A DNA stretch of 64,000 bases from CAVZLD01 sp963776055 (GTDB lineage: Bacteria > Planctomycetota > Planctomycetia > Pirellulales > Pirellulaceae): the NCBI GenBank assembly GCA_963776055.1, contig CAVZLD010000006.1, forward strand, positions 1-64,000, in the 5' to 3' direction. Each line of letters starts with the position of its first letter. Position 1 is the stretch's first letter. The translations under genes and the position numbers were made by a program. Below the pieces are notes generated by a model that worked only from the letters and a program-made list of their open reading frames with translations, was not told where the DNA came from and did not search any database. Shown here piece after piece: positions 1 through 8,369 of the stretch.

Positions 1-33
1 ACATACAGGGATGTAGCACTCCCCACCCTACCT

Positions 34-2309
34 ATGACCTTTCCCTTCCCGCTTAACCCAGTCGATGGGCAGCAGGTCAGCCAGGCCCAGCCCGATGGCT
101 CGGTGTTGACCGCCACCTACGACCAGGCCAAGAACGAGTGGATCGTCAACCGACAGCTGCCAGCCCCAACGCCACTGACTGGCACCCCACCGATCAATGT
201 CTCCGCCAGTGCTGATGGGCAGGTAATCACCTGGGATCAGGCGCTCAATACATGGGTGGCCAAGGCACCTGCTGCTCAGAGCGGTGGTACGGGCGGCACT
301 TTTGTAAAGCCCACCCAGGCCGCTGCTGATACCAGCAACCCACCGTCAGAGGTGGCAAGCCGTTGGTGGCAGGGATGCTCCAGACCACCCTGGAGAAACT
401 CCACAAGGAAATCAAGGCATGGGATGGCACCACCTGGACGGAGGTGTTTGGCGAGGACACGATCAAGCAGTGGATCTCAGCTGGCTCCCTGTTCCGTGGT
501 GTGGTCAAGGAGGCCACGCTGAACACCCTGCCGGCCCCGGCCGCGGCCAACCGGGGCTACTACTACAGCTGGACGGGTAACCCTGGCCATGTCGTTGCAG
601 CTGGTGACGCAGGCATTGGCGGCGACCTTCTTGGTGAAGTGCTGCAGGTTGGTGACTGGATCCAAAGCGATGGTGCCAAGTGGGTCCATGTCCCTGGTGA
701 CCTGCTCTCCAAACAACGCTGGGATTCCCTAGGCAGCTTTGCGCCTTGGTCTGATACCAGCTGGGAGAAAGGTTCTGTTGTCAGCTACCAGAAGTCTTTC
801 TTCCGTGCCAATGCACTGATCTCCCCTGGTGACCTGGCTCCTAATGCCACTGGTTCCAAGTGGACGGACATCACCCCACTGCCCAGCATGAAGCTGGCTC
901 AGCTAGCGGATGTCAACGACAACGCTGCTCTGTCCGGTGAAGACGGGGTGGTGGTCTGGTCCGAGATAGACGGTGAGTTTGTTGTCTCCCGCGACATCAC
1001 CGTTGATGGCATTGAGTTCGATGCCTCTGGCCCTGGCTCCGTCCTTCTGGGCTTCATGGATGGCGACCTGGCGACCAACAAGACCCTGACCACGCAGGTG
1101 CCCAGCTGTGAAGCGGTGACCACCTATGTGGACGACCGTTACCTGGAGGACTTTGCGGACACCAAGGGCCTCTCTGCCGCAGCTGATGGTGAGTTCATTG
1201 CTTGGGATGACGTAAGCAATAGCTGGCTGCCGAAGAAGGTTGCAGCGGCCATCGCTGGGATGACGGACGTTGACCTGACAACGCCACCCACCCAAGGCCA
1301 GACGTTGCTCTACAACGCCGTAGGAACCAAGTGGAGTGCAGGCACTCTGACGCTTGGCGACCTGGGCAACGTTGATCTGACTGGCACGGCTGATAACCAG
1401 ATCCTGAAGTACGACCTGGTGAGCACATCGTGGAAGAACTGGACGCCTGACTTCCTCAATACCACCAACGGCTACACCAAGACTGAAGTTGATAACAAGC
1501 TGACTGCGCTGGCCACGGGTCTTGAGCATGAGATCTCGGTGCTGGCTATTGCCGACACCCCTCCAGCAAGCCCAACACTGGATCAGGTCTACATCGTTGG
1601 TGCTACCCCGACTGGCGCTTGGACTGGGCAGAACAACAACCTTGCCCGATGGGATGGTGCAGCTTGGGTGTTTGATGCTCCCCGCGATAAGGAAGCTCAC
1701 CTTGTCGAGGCTGAACTGGCCACGTACTCGTGGAACGGCACCAAATGGGTCAAGGTTGCAACGGCTAGCACCAGTGGTTCTGCTGCTGCTGGTGACATCT
1801 GGACGGTCGGTTCTATTCAGCAGTCAATACTGACTGAACCACAGTGGGCTACTGCTCTTGGCGCAGAGGCCAGCAAATGGGCTCTTGCCGATGGTCGTGA
1901 TGTGACCGGCTCCAAGTACGCAACGCTGACGGGCAACAACACAATCCCTGACCTGCGTGGCGCTTACATGCGAATGGCAGGGCAAGAACGTGCCAACGCG
2001 AGCTGGGATGGCGGCACGTTGGCCACCTTCCAGGAAGACAGCACTGCACGGCCTAAGTACGCAATTTACTGGCGCTACCAACACGACGGGAAGTCACACG
2101 GACACTGATTCGCGGATGTATCAATCAAGTGTCAATCTCAATGGGAACCGCTGGGTGGGGTACGGCAATTGTGAACGGCTGGAACACATCCAGCAATACT
2201 ACCCCTATACCAGCACCAATGGCCCACACAGCCACGATCATCCGGCGGCGGTGATGCTGAAACCCGTCCCAAGACTTACTCCGTCAATTACTTCATCAAG
2301 ATCAACTGA
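34..2309 (+). CDS. phage tail fibre with collar-type C-terminus (frameshifted)
   Basis: Reads as one long tail-fibre protein in at least three frames: about 34-355, then 363-2108 with a TTG-like entry, then the frames covering 2109-2309. The join near 350 restores GGKPLVAGMLQ after SNPPSE. The body contains repeated short modules of the type ITWDQALNTWV, AWDGTTWTEVF and IAWDDVSNSW, each of which recurs in the minus-strand fibres. The C-terminus has the collar/short-fibre pattern LRGAYMRMAGQ, then SHDHPAA, then ETRPKTYSVNYFIKIN and a stop at 2307-2309, which is how many phage fibre tips end. No Shine-Dalgarno is seen; the start is preceded by pyrimidine-rich sequence, as for other plus-strand phage genes here. 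The role is probably receptor binding. The breaks look like sequencing indels because the protein motif continues across each one. Confidence 0.75.
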
Positions 2310-2614
2310 GGATGAAATCCCCATGGCTGGCCAAGTGGCAATCTGGTAACAGTTATGGGGGTTATCACTATGTCTATTCTCCACTGCGGTATAGTCAGTT
2401 CTGGGCGGATCTGAAGGCGTGTCTCTGTATGAGCGCACAAATGGGAGACTTCCAGACACTGAACACCTAGCGTAAGGAAGATCGGACAAAAGACGATAGC
2501 CGCCATAAGTTCAATGCTAGCAACGTCTGCTAGCAGATTCGAACGCCATTCAAGACTCACCGGACTGCTGGCCACCTTGCTTGGTTTGATGTCTAACCCA
2601 CCCTCTGATCCCCA
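2310..2614 (+). other. gap with possible broken small membrane-protein gene(s)
   Basis: Two short open frames fit here: 2312-2470 (52 codons) and 2514-2618 (34 codons, with the hydrophobic stretch LTGLLATLLGLM), the second overlapping the next gene start by ATGA. A hydrophobic stretch VTVMGVITMSILHCGIVS also reads through around 2346-2400 in another frame, followed by a protein-like run in a third frame. Given how often this assembly loses single bases, a small holin- or spanin-like gene broken by indels is possible, but I cannot reconstruct it. Confidence 0.25.
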
Positions 2615-3322
2615 ATGACAATCTCTGAAGTCACTTTCTCCCCCGAGCGATGGTCCCAGTTCTGGGCGGCTTACAAGGGTGAACCGCAGCAGCGGGCTGG
2701 TATTGAAGAACTTCGCCTGGCCATCTTTCAGGCAGATCCCACCCTGCTGACTGAGACGGCCAGCTGGTCCCTCAACTACCGCAAGAGCCAGCCCAAGGTT
2801 CAACAGCAGGTCATCCCGGTGCCCTACTACAACCAGCTGTTGATGGATGACGGCCAGGGCTGGCGTGATTGCTTCTCAGCAACCTGCGCCATGCTCGCTG
2901 CCTGGAAGGGCAAGGTCTCAAACGAGAACCAGTACAACCACGTCCGCCAGAAGCATGGTGATTCCACTGTGGCTGGCTCACAGATAGCTGCCTTGACTGA
3001 GCTGGGGCTGAAGGCTCACTACAGCACCAATGGCACCAAGGCCAAGTTGATCGACATGATCAGCCATGGCATCCCGGTTGGCACGGGCATCCTTCATCAC
3101 GGGATGGCCAGCTCACCATCAGGTGGTGGGCACTGGATGCTGATTGCTGGCGTGGATGACAGCGGTGTGATCGCCCTCGATCCCTACGGTGAATTGAACG
3201 TGGTCAACGGCACCTGGGCCCACCAGGGCAGCGGTGGTGATCATGTCCACTACAGCTGGAAGAACTGGCTGCCCCGCTGGGAGGTTGCTGGCGGGGATGG
3301 CTACATGATGTGGGTGGAGTGA
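2615..3322 (+). CDS. C39-like cysteine peptidase, likely endolysin or virion lysis protein
   Basis: A 235-residue protein whose C-terminal two thirds match the peptidase C39-like papain-type fold. The probable catalytic cysteine is in DCFSATCAMLAAW (about residue 88), the histidine in GGHWMLIAGVDD (about 170), and an aspartate follows in ALDPYGELN. The N-terminal 60 residues are helical and have no recognisable domain. It lies between a tail-fibre gene and a 32-residue membrane peptide whose ATG overlaps its stop codon, so the pair looks like a lysis cassette. C39-like domains occur in phage lysins and in bacterial peptide processing; the phage context favours cell-wall cleavage. The substrate is an inference. 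Confidence 0.65.
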   Translation: MTISEVTFSPERWSQFWAAYKGEPQQRAGIEELRLAIFQADPTLLTETASWSLNYRKSQPKVQQQVIPVPYYNQLLMDDGQGWRDCFSATCAMLAAWKGKVSNENQYNHVRQKHGDSTVAGSQIAALTELGLKAHYSTNGTKAKLIDMISHGIPVGTGILHHGMASSPSGGGHWMLIAGVDDSGVIALDPYGELNVVNGTWAHQGSGGDHVHYSWKNWLPRWEVAGGDGYMMWVE

Positions 3323-3420
3323 TGACCGCCCTCCTGGTCGTAGCGGCCTGGATGGCAATCATGTTTGTCCTTCTAATTTGGAATCACATGGCGCATCTCA
3401 ATGATCCTCCCGATGACTAG
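3322..3420 (+). CDS. 32-residue single-span membrane peptide, holin-like candidate
   Basis: The start codon overlaps the TGA of the upstream peptidase (TGATG), implying translational coupling. The product has one strongly hydrophobic segment, ALLVVAAWMAIMFVLLIW, followed by a short polar tail ending NDPPDD, so an N-out, C-in single-span protein is possible. Its position directly behind a lysin-like gene and its size suggest a small holin or pinholin-like role, but nothing beyond topology and context supports this. Confidence 0.5.
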   Translation: MTALLVVAAWMAIMFVLLIWNHMAHLNDPPDD

Positions 3421-3437
3421 CTTCATCCTCCTGGCCC

Positions 3438-3632
3438 ATGACTGAATCAACCACCCCCAGAGCCGTCTTCTTTGAGAAAGATGGCGACAAGATTGTCATC
3501 TGGACAAACCACAAGCGTTGGACCGTGACTGACATGGTTGCCGGTGGCACAAAGAGATACACCCAACGGCTGGCTATGGCGCTGTCAGCATCGCTGATGG
3601 CTGAAGGTTACGAGGCCACCGTCCATGACTGA
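3438..3632 (+). CDS. small phage protein of unknown function
   Basis: A 64-residue soluble protein, rich in charged and aromatic residues, with IVIWTNHKRWTVTDM in the middle. I recognise no family. It sits 17 bases behind the membrane peptide and 38 bases before the zinc-ribbon gene, all on the plus strand, so it is probably co-transcribed. Its start lies after CCC, as with neighbouring phage genes, rather than after a Shine-Dalgarno. Confidence 0.45.
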   Translation: MTESTTPRAVFFEKDGDKIVIWTNHKRWTVTDMVAGGTKRYTQRLAMALSASLMAEGYEATVHD

Positions 3633-3670
3633 CCGCCGCTGAGACCAAGACCACACCCTTCCCCTTACCC

Positions 3671-4012
3671 ATGACCGTTAGCAACATCGAAGCAGTTCGT
3701 GCCCGGCACGGGCTACCCAATACCTGCCCTGAATGTGGATCCCTAGCGGTATTTATCCTTGAGACCAGAAACACGGGCACTGCAAAACGTAGACGCAAAC
3801 ACTGCGACCGCTGTGGTCATCGTGAAACCACATACGAGATCACGCAACAGGAATACTTCAGCCTCCGTAAAGGCAAGGCTCCAGTCGAACCCAAGCCCAG
3901 ACTCAGCTGCAATGGCTGCATCCATTGGAAAACCACCAGCTGTGGGATGGACTTCCCAGAAGCTGGTGGCAAGTTTGCTGCAGAGTGCAGCTGCTATTCA
4001 GCTGGGAAGTAG
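3671..4012 (+). CDS. zinc-ribbon protein with an NrdR-like N-terminal motif
   Basis: 113 residues. The N-terminal half has CPECGS, then a basic stretch AKRRRKHC and DRCGHRETTYE. This CxxC-(about 20)-CxxC arrangement with RRR and TTYE closely resembles the zinc ribbon of the NrdR transcriptional repressor, but the ATP-cone domain of NrdR is absent. The C-terminal half has a second cysteine set (SCNGCIHW, CGMDF, ECSCYS) that could bind another metal. It may be a small DNA-binding regulator encoded by the phage. It converges with the minus-strand genes that start their stop codons at 4026; no terminator hairpin is obvious between them. Confidence 0.55.
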   Translation: MTVSNIEAVRARHGLPNTCPECGSLAVFILETRNTGTAKRRRKHCDRCGHRETTYEITQQEYFSLRKGKAPVEPKPRLSCNGCIHWKTTSCGMDFPEAGGKFAAECSCYSAGK

Positions 4013-4025
4013 TTCCTTGCGGGTA

Positions 4026-4421
4026 CTAGCTAACTGTAGGCAGAGGGTGCTGCTTCTTCACCTCAAGGCACTTCGCCTTGTAAGCAGCCATCTGAGCGTC
4101 ATCACCTTTCACCACACCGTCGATGTAATCCTCAATCGGTGGGTAGGCAGCACGCCTCGCCTCATGCACTGCCGCTGTCAACGCAGCCTGCTTGTCTGCG
4201 CTGTAGTCACCAGTTGGCAACGCAGCAATGGCAGCATCCAGCTCCAACTCAGACAGGAATGGCACCATCAGCAGGTAACCCTGCCAGCTGTGCTCAACCA
4301 CACCATCGTCAATACCAGGACGCTCAACCTGCTTCAGCGCAACAGGAACGCTGTAGCCGCCTTGGTAAGGCTGAACCGATGGCTTGACGGGTCCGAAATC
4401 GGTGAATGTACTGCTTGACAT
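4026..4421 (-). CDS. phage tail-associated or fibre-assembly protein
   Basis: 131 residues with a Pro/Gly-rich start and a helical C-terminus containing ARRAAYPPIEDYIDGVVKGD. The AYPPIxDYxDGxVKGD pattern recurs in small proteins next to tail-fibre genes of marine and freshwater phages, which is the basis for the call. It overlaps the end of the reverse transcriptase gene by 98 bases in another frame, an unusually long overlap that may mean the transcriptase frame is extended by an indel. It is acidic and lacks the basic helical-bundle look of the DGR accessory protein Avd, so I do not assign it that role. Confidence 0.45.
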   Translation of the reverse strand: MSSSTFTDFGPVKPSVQPYQGGYSVPVALKQVERPGIDDGVVEHSWQGYLLMVPFLSELELDAAIAALPTGDYSADKQAALTAAVHEARRAAYPPIEDYIDGVVKGDDAQMAAYKAKCLEVKKQHPLPTVS

Positions 4422-5403
4422 GGCCTAAAGCTGGAAATACGACAGTCCTCCTCAGCTTAACCGTGTCCGCGTAACGCAACCATCCAGCAAAACTCTTGGC
4501 GGCGTGCTGAACCCGCAACTCCTCATTCAGTGTTGGACGCTTCACCCGTAACCGTCGCCTCAAACGCAGCACAGTCTTCTTCCGCACAAGAACATGCGTG
4601 GGCCAAAAGCGATACCCCACAAAGTCAAGACCACGCGCAGCAAGGGGGAAGACTTGCCATGACCCCTTGAGCTGAAGCTTGAGCAACGCAAGCTCATCAG
4701 CCACCTGGGCCCGCAGGACATGAAGAGCCTTCTTGCTGTGATGCAGAACAATGATGTCGTCGCAGTACCTGTAGTAGCTACCAAACCCGAGGCGAGCAGT
4801 CACGAGGTGATCAACGGGGCTGAGAACAATGTTCCCGAAGTACTGACTGAGGTAGTTGCCGATCGGCAAGCCAGGACCTGAATCAATAATCTCATCCATC
4901 ATCCGCAGCAGGACCTTGTCCTTGATCTGCTTGCGAATGATTGCCTTCAGAATCTCGTGATCGACTGATGGGTAGAACTGCTTCACATCCATCTTGAGAA
5001 CGTAAAGCCCTTCACTCCCCAAGGTTGCAGCAGTTACACGCCTGACGGCATCGTGTATTCCACGCCCTGGCAATGCAGCAAAAGTGTTGCGAATCAGTGA
5101 CTTCTCCCAGAACGGAGAGCAAATCTGCGTGATGGCGTGATGGACAATTCGATCTGGGTAAAAGGGAAGCGCATGAATCGTGCGTAGCTTCTCCCGTTCC
5201 ACAAGGCTGAAGACTTTGTACGGACTGGTCTTATACTCCCCGTCCAGCAGCATCCTGCGTAGATCTGGGATGCGCTGCTCCGCAACAGGATCAAAGTCAC
5301 TGATCTGGCGGTAGCGAACCTTCCCTCTCCTGGCATTGCGGTAGGCCACCCAGAGATTGTCTAGCTCACAGACTTTCTCAAATAGGTGGCCGTAACGCTT
5401 CAT
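4324..5403 (-). CDS. DGR reverse transcriptase
   Basis: 359 residues, the usual length for the reverse transcriptase of diversity-generating retroelements. Motifs in order: basic N-terminus MKRYGHLFEKV; LKMDVKQFYPSVD with the first catalytic Asp (about residue 139); GLPIGNYLSQYFGN (about 178-191), the SQ-containing motif typical of DGR enzymes; YYRYCDDIIVL (about 210-220) with the YxDD catalytic pair; and GLDFVGYRFWPTH (about 258-270). It copies the template repeat RNA into adenine-mutated cDNA. The template repeat lies 121 bases upstream and the variable repeat just beyond, so the order is target gene, variable repeat, template repeat, transcriptase. The last 30 residues overlap the next gene and may be out of frame. 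Confidence 0.95.
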   Translation of the reverse strand: MKRYGHLFEKVCELDNLWVAYRNARRGKVRYRQISDFDPVAEQRIPDLRRMLLDGEYKTSPYKVFSLVEREKLRTIHALPFYPDRIVHHAITQICSPFWEKSLIRNTFAALPGRGIHDAVRRVTAATLGSEGLYVLKMDVKQFYPSVDHEILKAIIRKQIKDKVLLRMMDEIIDSGPGLPIGNYLSQYFGNIVLSPVDHLVTARLGFGSYYRYCDDIIVLHHSKKALHVLRAQVADELALLKLQLKGSWQVFPLAARGLDFVGYRFWPTHVLVRKKTVLRLRRRLRVKRPTLNEELRVQHAAKSFAGWLRYADTVKLRRTVVFPALGHVKQYIHRFRTRQAIGSALPRRLQRSCCAEAG

Positions 5404-5523
5404 TTTTTAACCCCCCTGTCGTTGCGGGATGTTCGAGCAGATGCCTACTAAGCCCTTGCGCGTTGTGTGTTTTTGACCGAGTGGTCGGGTCTGCCCAGTA
5501 TGGCCATTAAACCGAGGGGGGAA

Positions 5524-5648
5524 AGGCGAGCCGGCTGCTGATGTTCGTGTTCGCATTGGACGAATCGTTGTTGAGATTCACGTACAAGGCTCCCACTTGA
5601 GTGCCATTGTTGGCGTTGCCACCCGCATTGGCTACGTGCCAGCCGGAG
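5524..5648 (-). repeat. DGR template repeat (TR)
   Basis: 125 bp that align without gaps to 5734-5858 at a fixed offset of 210 bp. On the minus strand the TR contains 32 adenines; 20 of them differ in the variable repeat and no C, G or T differs. Read in the frame of the target gene, the TR has ten Asn codons (AAC/AAT), the codon class that adenine mutagenesis diversifies best. The TR lies in a non-coding stretch between the target gene and the transcriptase, as expected for an RNA template. Confidence 0.96.
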
Positions 5649-5722
5649 AAACTGGGTCAGACCCCAAGTAGCGCTCACATGACGATCACCTCCTGTTCTC
5701 AATAATGGGTATTGATTCTCAA
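5649..5722. other. spacer between TR and VR with small hairpin
   Basis: Between the template repeat and the stop codon of the target gene. CAATA (5700-5704) and TATTG (5710-5714) can pair around a 5-base loop, and TTCTCAAT occurs twice nearby (about 5697 and 5716). Hairpins just downstream of a variable repeat help retrohoming in some DGRs; this one is short and the role is only suggested by position. Confidence 0.35.
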
Positions 5723-6385
5723 TTATGCCGCGTAGGCGAGCCGGCCGCCGATGTTCGCGCCCGCATCGGACGAATCGCTGTTGAGAGACACGCACAAGGC
5801 CCCCACCTGAGCGCCATAGTTGGCGCCGCCACCCGCAAGGGCCACGCGCCAGCCGGAGCTTGTATACAGCGCATCGCCAGTGAAGGTAGTGTCACTTGCA
5901 CCCGTCACAGAAGACGGAAGCAAAGCAATGCCATTCATCACATCACGCTGGTAAGAGCCACTTCCGCTAGGCACGGAGCCGGACGCCGTGTAGTTGGTCG
6001 CCGTGTCATCAGCCCACTGCGCAGGGTTACTGGAAAGATAAACGGCCAGATCGTTCACATTGATCCCATCGATCCATTGCCATGCCCTGCCGTAGAAGTT
6101 CTCAACGCCCCGATAGGACACGTAGTCACTGTTTGCCCCTGCAGTCGTATAAGCATTACCGCTGCGATTGCCACGTGCATTACTCAAGCCCGTAGGAACA
6201 ACGTACACATTGCCAGTCATTGCCCCATTACCCAGCACCTTCTGGCTGTTCATGTCCTGGTACTCAGTGATCAGCAGCCATTGCAGGGCATTGTTCTCCC
6301 AGTAGCCAAGCTGATGCCAGCCAGCACCACGACCTGAGCAGGCTGTACGACAGGTCGCTCTCGTGATGTTGACGGTGTTATTCAC
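5723..6385 (-). CDS. DGR target: variable C-type-lectin-like tip of tail fibre
   Basis: 220 residues that form the C-terminal ligand-binding domain. SYRGVENFYGRAWQWIDGIN and the preceding LLITEYQDMNSQ belong to the C-type-lectin/formylglycine-generating-enzyme-like fold used by DGR targets such as Mtd and TvpA. The final part, from SSGWRVAL to GRLAYAA, is encoded by the variable repeat (about residues 176-217). The apparent start at 6385 is a GTG overlapping the stop of the upstream fibre. The frame stays open upstream as GHWHNGNGSASG, and the upstream protein ends with EIPRF, HPAF and YVGAYQG, which are normally the first half of this same domain. A single missing base near 6,410-6,420 has probably split one fibre protein in two. 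Confidence 0.9.
   Translation of the reverse strand: MNNTVNITRATCRTACSGRGAGWHQLGYWENNALQWLLITEYQDMNSQKVLGNGAMTGNVYVVPTGLSNARGNRSGNAYTTAGANSDYVSYRGVENFYGRAWQWIDGINVNDLAVYLSSNPAQWADDTATNYTASGSVPSGSGSYQRDVMNGIALLPSSVTGASDTTFTGDALYTSSGWRVALAGGGANYGAQVGALCVSLNSDSSDAGANIGGRLAYAA
5734..5858 (-). repeat. DGR variable repeat (VR) within the fibre-tip gene
   Basis: The VR is the last part of the target gene and ends 11 bases before the last base of the stop codon. Relative to the TR there are 15 A-to-G, 3 A-to-T and 2 A-to-C changes on the coding strand. They alter residues such as His to Arg, Asn to Leu, Asn to Tyr, Asn to Gly, Tyr to Cys and Thr to Ala, while the scaffold residues SGW, VGAL and RLA stay fixed. 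The unvaried GC-rich 3' end (coding strand GGCTCGCC) is where the initiation-of-homing sequence would lie; TR and VR diverge right after it. Confidence 0.96.
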
Positions 6386-8367
6386 CCCACTGGCGGAACC
6401 ATTGCCATTGTGCCAGTGCCCTGGTAGGCACCGACATAGATGAAGTCGCGGTAGCTGTTATCCGGCTTGATAAATGCCGGGTGAACAGCATAGCCGCCAT
6501 CCACCTTGGTGCCACGGGCCAGGTGGAACGTGTGCTGCTGATAGCTGCCTGCTGGTGCCGTCTCATGCCAAACGCTAAAGCGTGGGATCTCAACCATCAC
6601 CTGACCAGCACCGCCGCTCAAGGTCGCAGCAGTAGTACCGGCAGTTGGTCTTGCTGTCGTATTAGCAGCAATGCACTCCCAGACGCTGCCCCCATTGGTA
6701 ACGCGCTGGCCCTTGGTGTACGTGCCAGCCGCCCAAGCTGGGGCAGCAGCCCTGAGTGCGGTGTTAGCAACCTCCGCGCCATGCGTACCCGTATACGGGG
6801 CGTTCAGCTCTGTCGTCTCACATAGCCGCAGCCAGTCACCGGCCAGTTTAGTGCTGTCATCGGCGTCTAGATACGTGGGCACGCCTGCATCAGTAAGCAG
6901 ACAACGGCGGATGCGAACGTGAACGTCGATAATCCTGTTAGCGGCAGGATCCCTGGTGTAAACATCGGTATCCGCGTTCCAGCCAAGCGTCACTGCAACA
7001 GGCGCAGTAACTTTGGCCGATGCGATAGATGGCAGATCCAGTGTTTGCGCCGTGGGTGTTGTTGAATCCGTTGCAGTAGTGACCGCCCGGAGATACTTGT
7101 TTAAATCTGAACCTTGAATGGCATACGTGTTTCCCGTGGCACCGGGCAGATCCGCCCATCCACTTGTGCCATCTGCGCTGGCTTGCCATCTTGTTGCATA
7201 AGCAAGAGGAGCAGTACCACCAGTTGCAGTACCAGGCGTTGCGGTTAATGTTGCGCCAGTTTCAGCAGCGCCAGCGATAACAGTGGCAACGTCCGCGACA
7301 AGCGGTGGCACAGCGGCGTTTGTAGTCACATAAGACGCGGCGACGCTACTAGCAGCATCCCAGCCAACACGAACCGTGGTCGTGGTCACAGTGTTAGCGC
7401 CGGCCTGTGTTGTATGCCGCAGCTTGAACACCTCCCCTGCATTAACAGGCAAACCAGCAGCAGCTGTAGCGGGTACAGCAGTCCAAGCACCACCAGCAAT
7501 GCTTACCTCAGGTGTCGTTCCATCAGATGAGTCAAGCCATAACCGCACAGCAGCATTGATGCCATGAACAGCGGTGCTGCTATCCGACTCTGAAACAGCA
7601 CCAGCAGCCGCACCAGGCTTGGCATTGATGGTGATGTCACTAGCAGGCAGCTTGTCAATCGTGAGGTTGTAATCAACGCCGACACTGCCGCTAGCGTTTT
7701 CAACACGTCCAGTCAACGTGGCAGCATGAGCAGCCGCTGCTACTGCACTAGCAATCCAACGCACCTGAACTTGATCTGCAGGCGCAACAGCACCACCAGC
7801 ACCCCAGGCACCTGCTGCAATCTTGACTTCTACATTGCCACTGGCAACAAGCGTGTCAGCAGGACCATTCCACGTTGAAGTGCCAATGCCACCAGCATCA
7901 ATGTGATCACCAGGCAGCCACGTTGCCTTCAGCTGATCGGTGACATAAGCCTGCAGCTTTGCTGGGGTAACAATTCGCTGGTCATCAGTGCCAGCGGCGA
8001 CCTCAGCAGTCGTTGCAATCTCCGCAATGCCCTTGACTGTTTCGGTTGCATCAGGTTGAGAGAGTCCGTTCTCTCCCATCAGCTCCCACTTCGCGCCCTC
8101 CCACACAGCCAGCTGCCCATCACGTGCAGCAAGACCAGCCACGCCAGTCCAGCTGGCATGGATCGTGCCGCTGGGGGATAGGACGTACACCATCCCAACC
8201 TTGAGGCCACCAGTTGGTGATGGCACAGGCTGCGTTGGGTTGGCGACCCCCTGGTACTCAAGGGCATTAGGCAGGGTCACCCCCGCCAGGATGTCCCCGT
8301 AGTTGACCTTGTATGTTTCCGTCCCACGGTGGACGGCAAACAGGTCCGTGTTCTGAAGAGTGCTCAT
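6382..8367 (-). CDS. tail fibre, N-terminal part of the DGR-diversified protein
   Basis: 661 residues. The N-terminus QNTDLFAVHRGTETYKVNYG is paralogous to the start of the next gene upstream. It is followed by a fibre module (IHASWTGVAGL, LAVWEGAKWELMG), Ala/Thr-rich beta repeats, an Ig-like stretch (about 360-450), and from about 600 the first half of a lectin-like domain (VMVEIPRFSVWHE, YAVHPAFIKPDNSYRDFIYVGAY). It overlaps the downstream target by 4 bases, but the domain continuity argues that both are one gene of about 880 codons. The product would be a receptor-binding fibre whose tip is varied by the DGR. Confidence 0.85.
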   Translation of the reverse strand: MSTLQNTDLFAVHRGTETYKVNYGDILAGVTLPNALEYQGVANPTQPVPSPTGGLKVGMVYVLSPSGTIHASWTGVAGLAARDGQLAVWEGAKWELMGENGLSQPDATETVKGIAEIATTAEVAAGTDDQRIVTPAKLQAYVTDQLKATWLPGDHIDAGGIGTSTWNGPADTLVASGNVEVKIAAGAWGAGGAVAPADQVQVRWIASAVAAAAHAATLTGRVENASGSVGVDYNLTIDKLPASDITINAKPGAAAGAVSESDSSTAVHGINAAVRLWLDSSDGTTPEVSIAGGAWTAVPATAAAGLPVNAGEVFKLRHTTQAGANTVTTTTVRVGWDAASSVAASYVTTNAAVPPLVADVATVIAGAAETGATLTATPGTATGGTAPLAYATRWQASADGTSGWADLPGATGNTYAIQGSDLNKYLRAVTTATDSTTPTAQTLDLPSIASAKVTAPVAVTLGWNADTDVYTRDPAANRIIDVHVRIRRCLLTDAGVPTYLDADDSTKLAGDWLRLCETTELNAPYTGTHGAEVANTALRAAAPAWAAGTYTKGQRVTNGGSVWECIAANTTARPTAGTTAATLSGGAGQVMVEIPRFSVWHETAPAGSYQQHTFHLARGTKVDGGYAVHPAFIKPDNSYRDFIYVGAYQGTGTMAMVPPVG

Positions 8368-8369
8368 GA

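Noticed and set aside
903..1700. Long minus-strand open frame opposite the tail fibre
   Set aside because: The plus strand carries recognisable fibre modules with a collar C-terminus; the antisense frame has no motif.
5448..5795. Minus-strand open frame over TR and VR
   Set aside because: It only repeats the two DGR copies in a frame that differs from the target gene; no ribosome site or protein-like composition.
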